From JAYRZB01 sp041916675 (GTDB taxonomy: Bacteria; Pseudomonadota; Alphaproteobacteria; Rhizobiales; Devosiaceae): 64,000 nucleotides of DNA. The stretch is taken from contig JAYRZB010000003.1 of the NCBI GenBank assembly GCA_041916675.1, positions 248,001-312,000 of the forward strand, in the 5' to 3' direction. Positions 46,832-56,299 of the stretch are shown here, piece after piece. Both the position numbers and the translations under genes were made by a program. Every line of letters starts with the position of its first letter. The stretch's first letter is position 1. The notes under the pieces were generated by a model. It was given only the letters and a program-made list of their open reading frames with translations, did no database searches and was not told where the DNA came from.

Positions 46832-48411
46832 GGTGCGCCTCCCAGGCCAACCGCCGCAATCGCGCGGGCCGGTTGCAGCAGATCGCTCGCAGCCACCCGC
46901 GCCGCGTCCAGCAGCAGGCCGGGCAGCAACCCCGAAATGACAATCAGCAGCGTCAGCGCTGCGGCGGACATCAACCCAAAATTGCGCTCGTGGCGCGAAA
47001 GCGGCCGCAGGTTCTCATTGGGCAGCTCCGATCTGGCCCCTTCGGTCCCGGCGCGCCAGAAGATATGCGACCACAAGCGTGTCCCGGCAATCAGGGTCAG
47101 GAAGGCATTGACCAGCAATGCACCGGCAACGCCGATCGCCACATAATCAACGTCTCCGGCACCCCACAGCCCGCTGACCTCCACCGCACCCTGTAATAAC
47201 AGCAGCTTGGGCCAGAAGCCCAGCAGCGGCGGCACACCGGCGGCAGCCAGGACCAGCACGAAGTACAGGATCGAGATCAGGCCGTGGCTCGCATAGAGCC
47301 CGCCCATCTGGCGCGTATCGGTGTGCCCGCTGACCCTCTCGATCAGCCCGGCAACCAGATAGAGCGCCGTCATCGTCACCATGGCGTGGAACAGGTAGAA
47401 CACCGAACCGGCAACCCCCAGCACTGTTGGCAGCGCGAGCCCGGCCATGGCCGCCCCGATGCCGCCGATCACCACGAAACCCAGCGCCCGGCGCAGGTTG
47501 GTTTCGGCAATCGCGCCCAGCGGAGCAATCAGCAGCGTCAGGATCACAACCGCGGTGATCACCGGCAACAGCACCGACCAGATCTCGGGCAGCAGCGCTA
47601 CCATGGTGCGAAGCAGCGCATAAACACCCACCTTGGTCAGCAACCCGGCAAACAGCGCCGAAATCACCGCCGGTGGCGTATGGTAGGACGCCGGCAGCCA
47701 GGCGTTGACCGGAAACGCCGCCGCCTTGATGCCGAAGGCCAACAGGAACAGGGCCGCAATGCCCGCCATCACCGCCGGATTGGCGCCCGGCGCATTCAGG
47801 GTGATGTCGGCCATATTCAGCGTTCCGAGCGTGCCATAAAGCAGCCCGAGCCCGGCAAGGAAGAACGTTGTGGCCAGAAAGTTGATGAAGCCATACTTGA
47901 CCGCGCCGTCGAGCACCCCCTCCCGCCCGCTCAGCACCATCAGCCCGAATGAGGCGATCAGCATCACCTCAAACCAGACATAGAGGTTAAAGAGGTCGCC
48001 CGTCAGCAGCGCCCCGGTTACCCCCGCCAGCAAAAGCAGCACCAGCGGATAGAACCCGTCGCTGTCATCGACGCCTTCCCGATCCATCTGCGCGTAAACG
48101 AGAATGACCAGTGTCACCAGCGATGCCGTCAGCGCCAGCCCGGCCCCCAGCACGTCTGCCACAAAGCTGATCCCGAACGGGGGCAGCCAGTTGCCCATGG
48201 TCATCGCCACCGGTCCGGTTTGCAGCACGCGGAAAAACAGTTCGGCCTCATAGGCGGCCATGGCCAGCACGATCAGCCCGGCAAACGCTGCCTGCACGCC
48301 TCGGACCCGCCGCACCATCAGCAGCACCGCCGCACCCATCAGGGCCAGCACCAGGGGCAGTATCAGCACCCAGTCCGCAGCGGCAGTCGGTGTGTTTGCC
48401 ATGGCCTCCAT
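46828..48411 (-). CDS. mrpD: Na+/H+ antiporter subunit D
   Basis: This 527-residue protein belongs to the complex I NuoL/M/N-related proton-channel family, with about 14 membrane helices. Signature parts are LLLLAGVTGALLTGDLFNLY, VWFEVMLIASFGLMVLSGRE (key Glu) and FGIKAAAFPVNAWLPASYHT (key Lys). An ATG 9 bp inside the gene is another possible start. Confidence 0.93.
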   Translation of the reverse strand: MEAMANTPTAAADWVLILPLVLALMGAAVLLMVRRVRGVQAAFAGLIVLAMAAYEAELFFRVLQTGPVAMTMGNWLPPFGISFVADVLGAGLALTASLVTLVILVYAQMDREGVDDSDGFYPLVLLLLAGVTGALLTGDLFNLYVWFEVMLIASFGLMVLSGREGVLDGAVKYGFINFLATTFFLAGLGLLYGTLGTLNMADITLNAPGANPAVMAGIAALFLLAFGIKAAAFPVNAWLPASYHTPPAVISALFAGLLTKVGVYALLRTMVALLPEIWSVLLPVITAVVILTLLIAPLGAIAETNLRRALGFVVIGGIGAAMAGLALPTVLGVAGSVFYLFHAMVTMTALYLVAGLIERVSGHTDTRQMGGLYASHGLISILYFVLVLAAAGVPPLLGFWPKLLLLQGAVEVSGLWGAGDVDYVAIGVAGALLVNAFLTLIAGTRLWSHIFWRAGTEGARSELPNENLRPLSRHERNFGLMSAAALTLLIVISGLLPGLLLDAARVAASDLLQPARAIAAVGLGGAP

Positions 48412-48412
48412 C

Positions 48413-48790
48413 CTAGTAACTCAGCGGAGGCTTGGGCTCACCGACCGGTTCGGCGATGCGCATGGTGTCGGTATTGTCAGCATCAAGGCTCTGATAGGCC
48501 CGGAACGCCAGCACCAGGAGGAAGGTGAACATGGCAAAGCCGATCACAATGGCCGTCAGGATCAACGCCTGCGGCAGTGGATTGGCAATGGCCTGGGCCG
48601 GCACTTTCAGCCCTTCCGGCACGATCGGGGGCACCTCGCGGATCAGGCGACCAGCAGTGAAGATCAGCAGGTTCACACCATTGCCGAGCAGCGCGAGCCC
48701 CAGCAGCATGCGAATGACCGACCGCGACAGCAGCAGAAACACCGCCGTGGTTATGAAGACCCCGATCAGGATGGCGAGCGCGAATTCCAT
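48413..48790 (-). CDS. mrpC: Na+/H+ antiporter subunit C
   Basis: This 125-residue protein is a NuoK homolog with three helices: LLSRSVIRMLLGLALLGNGV then NLLIFTAGRLIREVPPI, and PLPQALILTAIVIGFAMFTF. Its start overlaps the mrpB stop as TGATG. Confidence 0.93.
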   Translation of the reverse strand: MEFALAILIGVFITTAVFLLLSRSVIRMLLGLALLGNGVNLLIFTAGRLIREVPPIVPEGLKVPAQAIANPLPQALILTAIVIGFAMFTFLLVLAFRAYQSLDADNTDTMRIAEPVGEPKPPLSY

Positions 48791-49215
48791 CAGTCTTCGC
48801 CCCTGTCTTGATCTTCAAGCGCCAGGGCAATCGCCGATATGGTGCCGAACACCACAAGGTAGACACCGATGTCGAACAGCATGGGCGTCGAAAGCGCAAC
48901 CTCAGCTTCACCCACCTGCAGGTAGCTCCACAGCCCCGTCAGGTACGGGGCGCCGTAAAAGAACGAGATCAGCCCTGCCGCCCCAGCGACCAGCAGACCA
49001 AAACCGGCCAGAGTGATCGGATCGATGCGGAAAGCGCGGCGCACTTCGCGCACGCCCGATGCCATGCCATAAATGGCAATCGCCGAAGCGGCGATCAGCC
49101 CGCCGATGAAGCCGCCGCCCGGTTCGTTGTGCCCGCGCAGCAGCACAAACACCGAGAACACCAGCATCACAGCGACCAGCGCCGGCGCAATGGTGCGGAA
49201 AATCAGCGTGTTCAT
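48790..49215 (-). CDS. mrpB: Na+/H+ antiporter subunit B
   Basis: This 141-residue protein begins MNTLIFRTIAPALVAVMLVF and carries the family block LLRGHNEPGGGFIGGLIAAS. It overlaps the mrpA stop by 4 bp. Here mrpA and mrpB are separate, the group 1 arrangement, not the fused mrpAB of some rhizobia. Confidence 0.93.
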   Translation of the reverse strand: MNTLIFRTIAPALVAVMLVFSVFVLLRGHNEPGGGFIGGLIAASAIAIYGMASGVREVRRAFRIDPITLAGFGLLVAGAAGLISFFYGAPYLTGLWSYLQVGEAEVALSTPMLFDIGVYLVVFGTISAIALALEDQDRGED

Positions 49216-51587
49216 GCCGCTTTCCTCCCGCGCTGGCGCGATGCGGGGCGCCGGGGTTCCGGCGCGGGTTCCGGCCGTGCCCGGCGGCGCAGCAAGGCCA
49301 GCACCGCAATGCCGGCCGTCATCACCACCGCGATCTCACCCAGCGTATCAAGGCCACGGAAGTCGACCAGAATGACATTGACGATGTTGTGCCCATGGGC
49401 CACCGGCACACTGTTGGCGGTAAAGTAGTCGGCAAGCTTGCTGGGCAGCGTTCCAGCCAGCACGGCCAGCAGCAAAAGCGTTGCCCCGGCCCCGCAGGCC
49501 AGGGCAACGATGCCATCGCGCATCAGGTCCTCAAGCTCGCGGGTGTCGCGCTTTTCCAGGTCCAGCCGAGTCATCACCAGCGCCAGAATGACCACCGAGA
49601 GAATCTCGACCATCAGCTGGGTAAACGCCAGGTCCGGCGCGCCGAACAGCAGATAGATCATGGCCACCGCCAACCCCTGCACCCCCAGCGAAACCACCGC
49701 GATCAGGCGGCTGCGCGCCAGCAGCACCGCCACGACCCCGGCAAGAGCAAGGGCCAGCACACCCCATTCATAAAAGGTCAGCCCGGCGGTTGGCAGGGCG
49801 ATGGCAAGCCCGTTTATCGCCAGCAGCGGCCCGAGCAGTGCGGCCGCCAGCATGATGAAGACGACAAACAGGTAGACTTCAAGCCGCCCATGGTGCCAGA
49901 GCCGGGTTACCCTGCCCGCCAGCCCGATCAGCCCGAACATGGCCCCGTCAAAGCCCTTGTCTAGGTTCCACGCCAGCCTCGCTTCAATGCGCCGCAACAG
50001 GCTGCGCAGCATGTCGGCCCGCCAGAATACCACCCCGGCCAGCACCCAGGTCGCCACCGAGAGCAGGAAGGCCATGCTGGTCAAATCGATGGCCCAGCCC
50101 ATATGCGGTTCAGCGCCGTGCCCCGTGATCGCGGCAACCGTCGGACCGATGATTGCGAGGTTGAGCCAGCCCACCATCACGCCCGCCGCGATCCCGGCCA
50201 GCGCGAGGAGAACCGGCCCCAGCAGCATGCCGAACGGCCCCTCGTGCGGCTTCTTTGGGGTCGGCAGCGACGCCCCCATGAACGGCTTGATCAGGATCAA
50301 CAGCGCCAGCCCACCGAGCAGCGCATTGCCGGCCACCAGGGTCAGCAGCGGCAACAGATCGAACCAGGATACCGCTTTATAGATTTCTTCCTTGGCAAGG
50401 AAACCCAGCGCCGGCGGCAGGCCGACCATTGCCACCACCGCCAGCGCGGTAGCGATGAACGAAACCGCCATCTGATCGCGCAACCCACCGAGCGCGGTAA
50501 TGTCGCGCAGACCGGTTTCATGGTCGAGCACCCCCGCGATCAGGAACAGTGCCGCCTTGTAAAGCGCGTGCGTCACGAGGTAGGCGACCATTGCCGTGAT
50601 GGCGATTTCACTGCCAATCCCGATCAGCATCACCGACAGGCCAAGCGATGCCACGGTGCTTTGCGCCAGCATCTGTTTAAGGTCCGTCTGGCGCAGCGCC
50701 GCAATCGCGCCCCAGAGCAGCGTCACTCCGCCGAACAAGCCAAGCCAGAAACCCCACATCGGCGTGCCGCCCAGCGTCGGGCTCAGCCGTGCCAGCAGGT
50801 AGACCCCGCCCTGCACCATCGTGGCCGAATGCAGGAATGCCGACACCGGGGTGGGCGCTTCCATGGCATTGGGGAGCCAGAAGTGAAACGGGAATTGCGC
50901 TGACTTGGTGAAAGCCCCGATCAGCACCAGCGTCAGGATAATCGGATAGGCCTGCGCGGGCAGATACCGGTCCGTCAGGCGGATCGCACTCAGGTCCCAT
51001 GTACCCGTGATCATGTTCAGGATCACAAAGCCGAACAACAGCGCCAGCCCGCCACCACCGGTCACTACCAGCGCCTGGATCGCCGCCCGCCGCGCCGCCT
51101 GCCGCTTGTGATCAAACCCGATCAGCAGGAACGAGGTGACCGAGGTCAACTCCCAGAAGGTGAACAGCACCACCATGTTGTCGGCCAGCACCAGCCCCAG
51201 CATGGCGCCCATGAAGGCCAGCAGAAAGGCGTAGAACCGCCCCAGATGCTCATGGCCCTTCAGGTACTGGCCCGAATAGATCACCACCAGCGCCCCGATC
51301 CCCGAGATCAGCAGCGCGAAAGTGACACTGAGGCCATCAAGGTAGAAGTTCAGGGCGATATTGGCATGCACCGCCGGGCCAATCGTCACCGGCAGGGTTT
51401 CGAGCCCCGAAACCTCAATCAGGGAGAGCGCATAGAACGCGCATATGCCGAGCGGCACCAGCGCCAGCAGCCAGCCGGTCAGCCCACCGGCAACCCGGAG
51501 CAGTGCAGGCGCAAACATTGCAGCCAGAAATGGGGCCAGCACCGTCAACAGAACCGCTGTTTCGATGGAAGGAACCAAGTCTGTCAC
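49212..51587 (-). CDS. mrpA: Na+/H+ antiporter subunit A
   Basis: This 791-residue protein is the first and largest subunit. The N-terminal 500 residues form the NuoL-like channel: VVLFTFWELTSVTSFLLIGF with a key Glu, TKSAQFPFHFWLPNAMEAPT with the conserved Lys, and AFLHSATMVQGGVYLLARL. The C-terminal part carries the smaller MrpA-specific domain (VSLGVQGLAVAMIYLLFGAP, LAFTQLMVEILSVVILALV). The operon mrpABCDEFG presumably handles salt and alkaline stress. Confidence 0.94.
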   Translation of the reverse strand: MTDLVPSIETAVLLTVLAPFLAAMFAPALLRVAGGLTGWLLALVPLGICAFYALSLIEVSGLETLPVTIGPAVHANIALNFYLDGLSVTFALLISGIGALVVIYSGQYLKGHEHLGRFYAFLLAFMGAMLGLVLADNMVVLFTFWELTSVTSFLLIGFDHKRQAARRAAIQALVVTGGGGLALLFGFVILNMITGTWDLSAIRLTDRYLPAQAYPIILTLVLIGAFTKSAQFPFHFWLPNAMEAPTPVSAFLHSATMVQGGVYLLARLSPTLGGTPMWGFWLGLFGGVTLLWGAIAALRQTDLKQMLAQSTVASLGLSVMLIGIGSEIAITAMVAYLVTHALYKAALFLIAGVLDHETGLRDITALGGLRDQMAVSFIATALAVVAMVGLPPALGFLAKEEIYKAVSWFDLLPLLTLVAGNALLGGLALLILIKPFMGASLPTPKKPHEGPFGMLLGPVLLALAGIAAGVMVGWLNLAIIGPTVAAITGHGAEPHMGWAIDLTSMAFLLSVATWVLAGVVFWRADMLRSLLRRIEARLAWNLDKGFDGAMFGLIGLAGRVTRLWHHGRLEVYLFVVFIMLAAALLGPLLAINGLAIALPTAGLTFYEWGVLALALAGVVAVLLARSRLIAVVSLGVQGLAVAMIYLLFGAPDLAFTQLMVEILSVVILALVMTRLDLEKRDTRELEDLMRDGIVALACGAGATLLLLAVLAGTLPSKLADYFTANSVPVAHGHNIVNVILVDFRGLDTLGEIAVVMTAGIAVLALLRRRARPEPAPEPRRPASRQRGRKAA

Positions 51588-51770
51588 ACGCCTTTTGGAA
51601 ACCGCTCCCCATGCCGCTGGGCAGATTCGGTGGCGCTAGATTAACAATCGAAGGTGATGGGACAAGACAAAACGGTCTCAACCCCGATTGTCTGACAGGA
51701 AAGGCACAGACATTTGAGTGGCAGTTGTGCCAATCCCTCCCTACATCTGGGTTTCAAACGGAGAACTTCG

Positions 51771-52175
51771 ATGACCGACCGCACAAAACTTGACCTGCCC
51801 GAAACCGAGTGGAAGTCGAGGCTCACCCCCGAGCAGTTCCACGTCACCCGCGAACACGGCACGGAACGGGCCTTCACCAGCCCGCTCAACATGGAAAAGC
51901 GCGATGGCATCTATCATTGCGTGGCCTGTGGCACAGCCCTGTTCTCGGCTGATACCAAGTATGATTCTGGCAGCGGCTGGCCGAGCTTTTATGCCCCCAT
52001 TTCCGAGGATGCGGTGGGCATGAGCGTTGATCGCAAGCTGTTCATGACCCGCACCGAGGTGCACTGCGCCAACTGCAACGCCCATCTCGGCCATGTGTTC
52101 GAGGATGGCCCACAGCCCACCGGCCTGCGCTATTGCATGAATGGCGTCGCGCTGGATTTCGAACCCAAGACCTGA
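51771..52175 (+). CDS. msrB: Methionine-(R)-sulfoxide reductase B
   Basis: This 134-residue cytosolic enzyme reduces methionine R-sulfoxide in proteins. Two CxxC zinc motifs are present (YHCVACGTALF and HCANCNAHLGHVF), and the catalytic Cys is in GLRYCMNGVALDFEP. The substrate-binding YDSGSGWPSFYAPI is standard. The ATG at 51771 has GGAG upstream and a terminator follows the gene. Confidence 0.94.
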   Translation: MTDRTKLDLPETEWKSRLTPEQFHVTREHGTERAFTSPLNMEKRDGIYHCVACGTALFSADTKYDSGSGWPSFYAPISEDAVGMSVDRKLFMTRTEVHCANCNAHLGHVFEDGPQPTGLRYCMNGVALDFEPKT

Positions 52176-52195
52176 AGTTCATGCTGCCTGCCCCG

Positions 52196-52231
52196 GCCCA
52201 ATCGTCCGCCCGCGCGACGATTGGGCTTTTC
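52196..52231 (+). terminator. Rho-independent terminator of msrB
   Basis: An 11-bp perfect stem GCCCAATCGTC/GACGATTGGGC is followed by TTTTCT. Confidence 0.92.
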
Positions 52232-52283
52232 TGTCTCCCGGCCAACGCTTAGGTAGGGGGACACTCTTCCGCCAGGACATTTC

Positions 52284-54377
52284 ATGACCAAGCCCGTACC
52301 GCCCGTCGCCGCGCAGAAGCCGCATGTTGCAACCTTCCACGGTATCACTCGGCAAGACCCCTATCACTGGCTGCGCGCCGACAACTGGCAGGAGGTCATG
52401 CAGGCCCCCGAAACGCTCGACTCCGAAATCCGCGCCTACATCGAGGCCGAGAACGCCTATGTCGAGGCGCATTTCGAGGCGCCGACCGAGGCCCTGCGCG
52501 AAACCATCTACAAGGAAATCCGCGGCCGCATCAAAGAGGATGAGAGCGGCATCGCCTCGCCCGATGGCCCCTGGGCCTACAATTCGCGCATGATCGAGGG
52601 CCAGCAATATCCCGTCATGGTTCGTACCCCGCGCGATGGCGGTCCGGAAACCGTTCTTCTCGATTGCAACCTCGAAGCCGGTGATGGCTATTTCGGCTTT
52701 GCCGGTGCCGATCACGACCCCAGCCATCGCTTCCTGGCCTGGGCCGCCGACCGGCAGGGTTCCGAATACTACACTATCCACATCCGCGATCTCGAAACCG
52801 GCACCGATCTTGAAGAGAAGATGGTGGACGCCGCCGATTCCCCCGTCTGGTCGCCCGACAGCAAGGCGATCTATTACACCGAGCACGACGACAACCACCG
52901 CCCGTTCCGCGTTCGCCGCCACCTCATGGGCACGCCTCAGTCGAGCGATGAAATCGTCTTTGAAGAGAAGGACCCCGGCTTTTTCGTCGGCATCGGCGAA
53001 ACGCTGTCGCGGCGCTTCATCGAGATCAACACCCACGACCACCAGACCTCCGAGGTCTGGCTGATCGATGCCGAAAAGGGCGGTGCCCCCCGGCTCGTCT
53101 CGGCCCGGCGGCTTGAACATGAATATGACGTCGATGAGCGGCACGGCCTTCTCTACATCCGTACCAATATCGATGGCGCCGAAGACTACAAGATCGTTAC
53201 CGCCCCGGTCGAAACGCCCGATACCGAGCACTGGACCGATCTCGTGCCGCATCAGGCGGGCGTCCTCATCCTCGATGTTATCGTCACCGAAACCCACATG
53301 CTGCGCCTCGAACGCTTCGAGGGTCTGCCGCGCATCGTCGTTCGCGACCTGCGCACCGGCGACGAAGACACGGTCAAATTCGACGAGGAAGCCTATTCGC
53401 TGGGCATGGAGGTCGGATACGAATTTGATACCCGCACCTTCCGCCTCACCTATTCTTCCCCCACCACGCCCTCACGCACCTACGACGTCGACCTCGAAAC
53501 CGGTGCCCGCACTCTCCTGAAAGAACAGGAAGTGCCCTCCGGCCACAATCCGGCCGACTACGAGACCAGGCGCATCTTTGCCAAGGCTGCGGATGGCGAA
53601 CTGGTTCCGGTCACCCTGCTTTATCGCAAGGGCCTGGTGCTCGATGGCTCCGCGCCGTGTCTGCTCTATGGCTATGGCGCCTATGGCATGTCGATGCCTG
53701 CGCGGTTTTCGGTGTCGGCGCTTTCGCTGGTTGATCGCGGCTTTGTCCATGCCATCGCCCATATCCGTGGCGGGATGGAAAAAGGCTATCGCTGGTATCG
53801 GCACGGTCGGCTGGCGCACAAGACCAATACCTTCAACGATTTCATTGCTGCCGCCGAGACACTGATCGGCCTCGGCTACACCGGCAAGGGGCGCATTGTT
53901 GCTCAGGGCGGATCGGCCGGCGGCATGCTGACGGGGGCGATTGCCAATATGCGGCCCGATCTCTGGGCCGGCATTTTGGCCGAAGTCCCGTTTGTCGACG
54001 TGCTCAATACCATGCTCGATGACACCCTGCCCCTGACCCCGCCTGAATGGCTCGAATGGGGCAATCCCATCACCTCGCTTGATGACTACAACCGCATCGC
54101 CGGTTACGCCCCTTATGAACAGGTGGCGGCGCAAGACTATCCACCAATCCTGGCGCTCGCCGGGCTCACCGACCCGCGCGTCACCTATTGGGAACCGGCC
54201 AAATGGGTCGCGCGGCTGCGTGCAACCAAGACTGATGCCAACCCGTTATATCTCAAGACCAATATGGGCGCAGGGCATGGCGGGGCCTCGGGGCGCTTCG
54301 ATCGGCTCAAGGAAACCGCTTTGGGTCAGGCTTTTGCGCTTTGGGCCGTTGGCTTGGCAAAACTTCCTGCCAGTTAG
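52284..54377 (+). CDS. ptrB: S9A family serine peptidase (oligopeptidase B-like)
   Basis: This 697-residue protein has an N-terminal beta-propeller and a C-terminal hydrolase. Ser is in VAQGGSAGGMLTGAIANMRP, Asp is probably in LAGLTDPRVTYWEPAKWVAR, and His is in TNMGAGHGGASGRFDR. The order and spacing fit oligopeptidase B, which cuts peptides after Arg/Lys. No signal peptide is visible, so it is cytosolic. It is monocistronic. Confidence 0.92.
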   Translation: MTKPVPPVAAQKPHVATFHGITRQDPYHWLRADNWQEVMQAPETLDSEIRAYIEAENAYVEAHFEAPTEALRETIYKEIRGRIKEDESGIASPDGPWAYNSRMIEGQQYPVMVRTPRDGGPETVLLDCNLEAGDGYFGFAGADHDPSHRFLAWAADRQGSEYYTIHIRDLETGTDLEEKMVDAADSPVWSPDSKAIYYTEHDDNHRPFRVRRHLMGTPQSSDEIVFEEKDPGFFVGIGETLSRRFIEINTHDHQTSEVWLIDAEKGGAPRLVSARRLEHEYDVDERHGLLYIRTNIDGAEDYKIVTAPVETPDTEHWTDLVPHQAGVLILDVIVTETHMLRLERFEGLPRIVVRDLRTGDEDTVKFDEEAYSLGMEVGYEFDTRTFRLTYSSPTTPSRTYDVDLETGARTLLKEQEVPSGHNPADYETRRIFAKAADGELVPVTLLYRKGLVLDGSAPCLLYGYGAYGMSMPARFSVSALSLVDRGFVHAIAHIRGGMEKGYRWYRHGRLAHKTNTFNDFIAAAETLIGLGYTGKGRIVAQGGSAGGMLTGAIANMRPDLWAGILAEVPFVDVLNTMLDDTLPLTPPEWLEWGNPITSLDDYNRIAGYAPYEQVAAQDYPPILALAGLTDPRVTYWEPAKWVARLRATKTDANPLYLKTNMGAGHGGASGRFDRLKETALGQAFALWAVGLAKLPAS

Positions 54378-54462
54378 AGTTGTTGGCCTCTGACAAAGTG
54401 CCTATATCTGACACCCCAATTCTGGGCGCCGCGCGCCACATCACATTCCCACGGAGGCTGCA

Positions 54463-55074
54463 ATGAGCACCACTTTCACTCTTCCCGAACTCCCCTACGC
54501 CTACGACGCGCTCGGACCCTACATGTCCAAGGAAACGCTTGAGTATCACCACGACAAGCACCACCAGGCTTACGTCACCAATGGCAATAAGCTGCTGGAA
54601 GGCTCGGGCCTCGAAATCCTGGCGCTCGAGGATATCGTCAAGGAAGCTTTCGGCAAGCATCCTGGCCTCTTCAACAATGCTGGGCAGCACTACAACCACG
54701 TGCACTTCTGGAACTGGATGAAGCCCAATGGTGGCGGCACCAAGCTCCCGGGCGCGCTGGCAGCGGCCATCGACAAGGACCTCGGCGGTTTTGACAAGTT
54801 CCGCGCCGATTTCATCGCCGCCGGCACCACCCAGTTCGGCTCCGGCTGGGCCTGGCTGAGCCTGAACAAGGACGGCAATCTTGAAGTGACCAAAACCGCC
54901 AATGGCGAAAGCCCGCTGGTGAACGGCAATGCCAAGCCCCTGCTCGGCGTCGACGTGTGGGAACACTCCTATTACATCGACTATCGCAACGCCCGCCCGA
55001 AATACCTCGAAGCCTGGTTCGACAACCTGGTGAACTGGGAACACGTCGAAGAGCTTTTCGAAGCGGCTCGCTGA
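54463..55074 (+). CDS. sodB: Fe/Mn superoxide dismutase
   Basis: This 203-residue protein has all four metal ligands: His in LEYHHDKHHQAYVT, His in FNNAGQHYNHVHFWNW, and Asp and His in GVDVWEHSYYIDYRNARPKY. The Gln in NAGQHYNH is the Fe-type position. No signal peptide is present. GGAGG lies upstream of the ATG, and a clear terminator follows. Confidence 0.95.
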   Translation: MSTTFTLPELPYAYDALGPYMSKETLEYHHDKHHQAYVTNGNKLLEGSGLEILALEDIVKEAFGKHPGLFNNAGQHYNHVHFWNWMKPNGGGTKLPGALAAAIDKDLGGFDKFRADFIAAGTTQFGSGWAWLSLNKDGNLEVTKTANGESPLVNGNAKPLLGVDVWEHSYYIDYRNARPKYLEAWFDNLVNWEHVEELFEAAR

Positions 55075-55097
55075 GCTCTACCCGCATTCTGATTGTG

Positions 55098-55128
55098 AAG
55101 GCCCGGTTGTTAAGCAATCGGGCCTTTT
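55098..55128 (+). terminator. Rho-independent terminator of sodB
   Basis: Stem AAGGCCCG/CGGGCCTT with an inner TTG/CAA helix, then TTTTGC. Confidence 0.88.
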
Positions 55129-55209
55129 GCATTGGGACAATGCGGCCCGCCCGGTTCCGCAAAACCACCTGCTGTGTTAACGAAGGAGTAACCATCAGGA
55201 AATCCGCAC

Positions 55210-55737
55210 TTGGGCGCAGCACTGAAAACCGTGGCCGTTCTGACCGCCAACCCGGCGCTGTCTGCGATTCTGTCAGTGGTATTGGCAGCCAATCCGCTGC
55301 TGCGCGTCCGCCCGTTCGAATCCGAACAGGCCCTGACCACCTACATGCGCATCACACCCATCGATGTTCTGGTGTGCGATCTGGACACGGGTGAAGCCCG
55401 CGCCAACCGGCTCGCTCACGAGTTGCGGCACGACGAACAGATCAATCACCGCGACTTCCAGATTATCGCGCTGGCCCGCAGCATCGACGAAAAGACGCGG
55501 CTCAACGCCATACGCGTCGGCATCGACGAGGTCATCGTCAAGCCCATGTCACCGCGATACCTGCTCGAACGTGTGTTGTCGCGATTGCGCGCCCGCATCG
55601 CCTATCGGCATCTTGACAGCAGCTATCATGGCCCCGAGCGGCGTGGCCGTGTCGCCTTTCCCCCGCCATCGCTACACAGCTATTCGCGGGCCGGGGACAA
55701 CGTGGTGTCGATCTTTTCGCGCCTGCCGCTCAACTAA
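55210..55737 (+). CDS. Response-regulator receiver protein (stand-alone)
   Basis: This 175-residue protein starts at a TTG with AGGAA 8 nt upstream. The receiver fold shows the likely phosphoacceptor Asp in IDVLVCDLDTGEARANRLAH and the conserved Lys in GIDEVIVKPMSPRYLLERV. The C-terminal 50 residues (RHLDSSYHGPERRGRVAF) have no output domain I know; the PERRGR motif is common in single-domain receivers of Alphaproteobacteria. A CtrA-like TTAA-N7-GTAA lies upstream at 55177. Confidence 0.85.
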   Translation: MGAALKTVAVLTANPALSAILSVVLAANPLLRVRPFESEQALTTYMRITPIDVLVCDLDTGEARANRLAHELRHDEQINHRDFQIIALARSIDEKTRLNAIRVGIDEVIVKPMSPRYLLERVLSRLRARIAYRHLDSSYHGPERRGRVAFPPPSLHSYSRAGDNVVSIFSRLPLN

Positions 55738-56294
55738 CCGCGCAACTCGGGGACCATGCGCGCAATGCGGTTCCAAAGGTCTTCAATCGAATCGGCAAAC
55801 TGGATGATCCGGTCATGCCCCTTGATCGAGTGCGACAGCACATCGGCCGCATAGCCGCGCATGATCTCAAAGGCGTTGTTGCGGTTATAGAGCACCACCG
55901 CCTTGCGCCCTTCCCCACCGCCCGCCTCGACCCAGGTGGCATAAAGGCTTGATGCCGAGGCCAGCGACCCCGGCAAACCGACAAATCCATGGGCCAGCAC
56001 CGCCACCCGGCGCATCCGCTCACGGGCATCGCTGATGGTTTCGAGCGGCACGCTGCTCAGGGCCGTGGGAAGCACAATGGTCTCGTCGCCGATCACGGTG
56101 ATCTCGCCGCCTGCCGCCCGGGCGCTGGTGATCAGCGGCACCGGCAGAACGCCCTTTTCGGCAAGGCAGACAATGCGCGCGCCCTTTCGGGCGAGGTATG
56201 TTCCGGCCTGCGACATAATGCTGGCGCGCTCGGCATCGCCCGGCCCCTTGTCGGACGCAAAAACGGCGAGTGCGGCTTTACCGGTGTTCGGCAT
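55734..56294 (-). CDS. LOG-like Rossmann-fold protein, divergent
   Basis: This 186-residue protein has a Rossmann-like fold similar to LOG/lysine-decarboxylase-like proteins: KAALAVFASDKGPGDAERAS, GAGTYLARKGARIVCLAEKG-type early region, and GFVGLPGSLASASSLYATWV. The usual PGGxGTxxE motif is replaced by LPGSLASASS, so phosphoribohydrolase activity is doubtful. It overlaps the stop of the receiver gene and follows the HerA gene by 5 bp in the same direction. Confidence 0.7.
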   Translation of the reverse strand: MPNTGKAALAVFASDKGPGDAERASIMSQAGTYLARKGARIVCLAEKGVLPVPLITSARAAGGEITVIGDETIVLPTALSSVPLETISDARERMRRVAVLAHGFVGLPGSLASASSLYATWVEAGGGEGRKAVVLYNRNNAFEIMRGYAADVLSHSIKGHDRIIQFADSIEDLWNRIARMVPELRG

Positions 56295-56299
56295 GTCCG

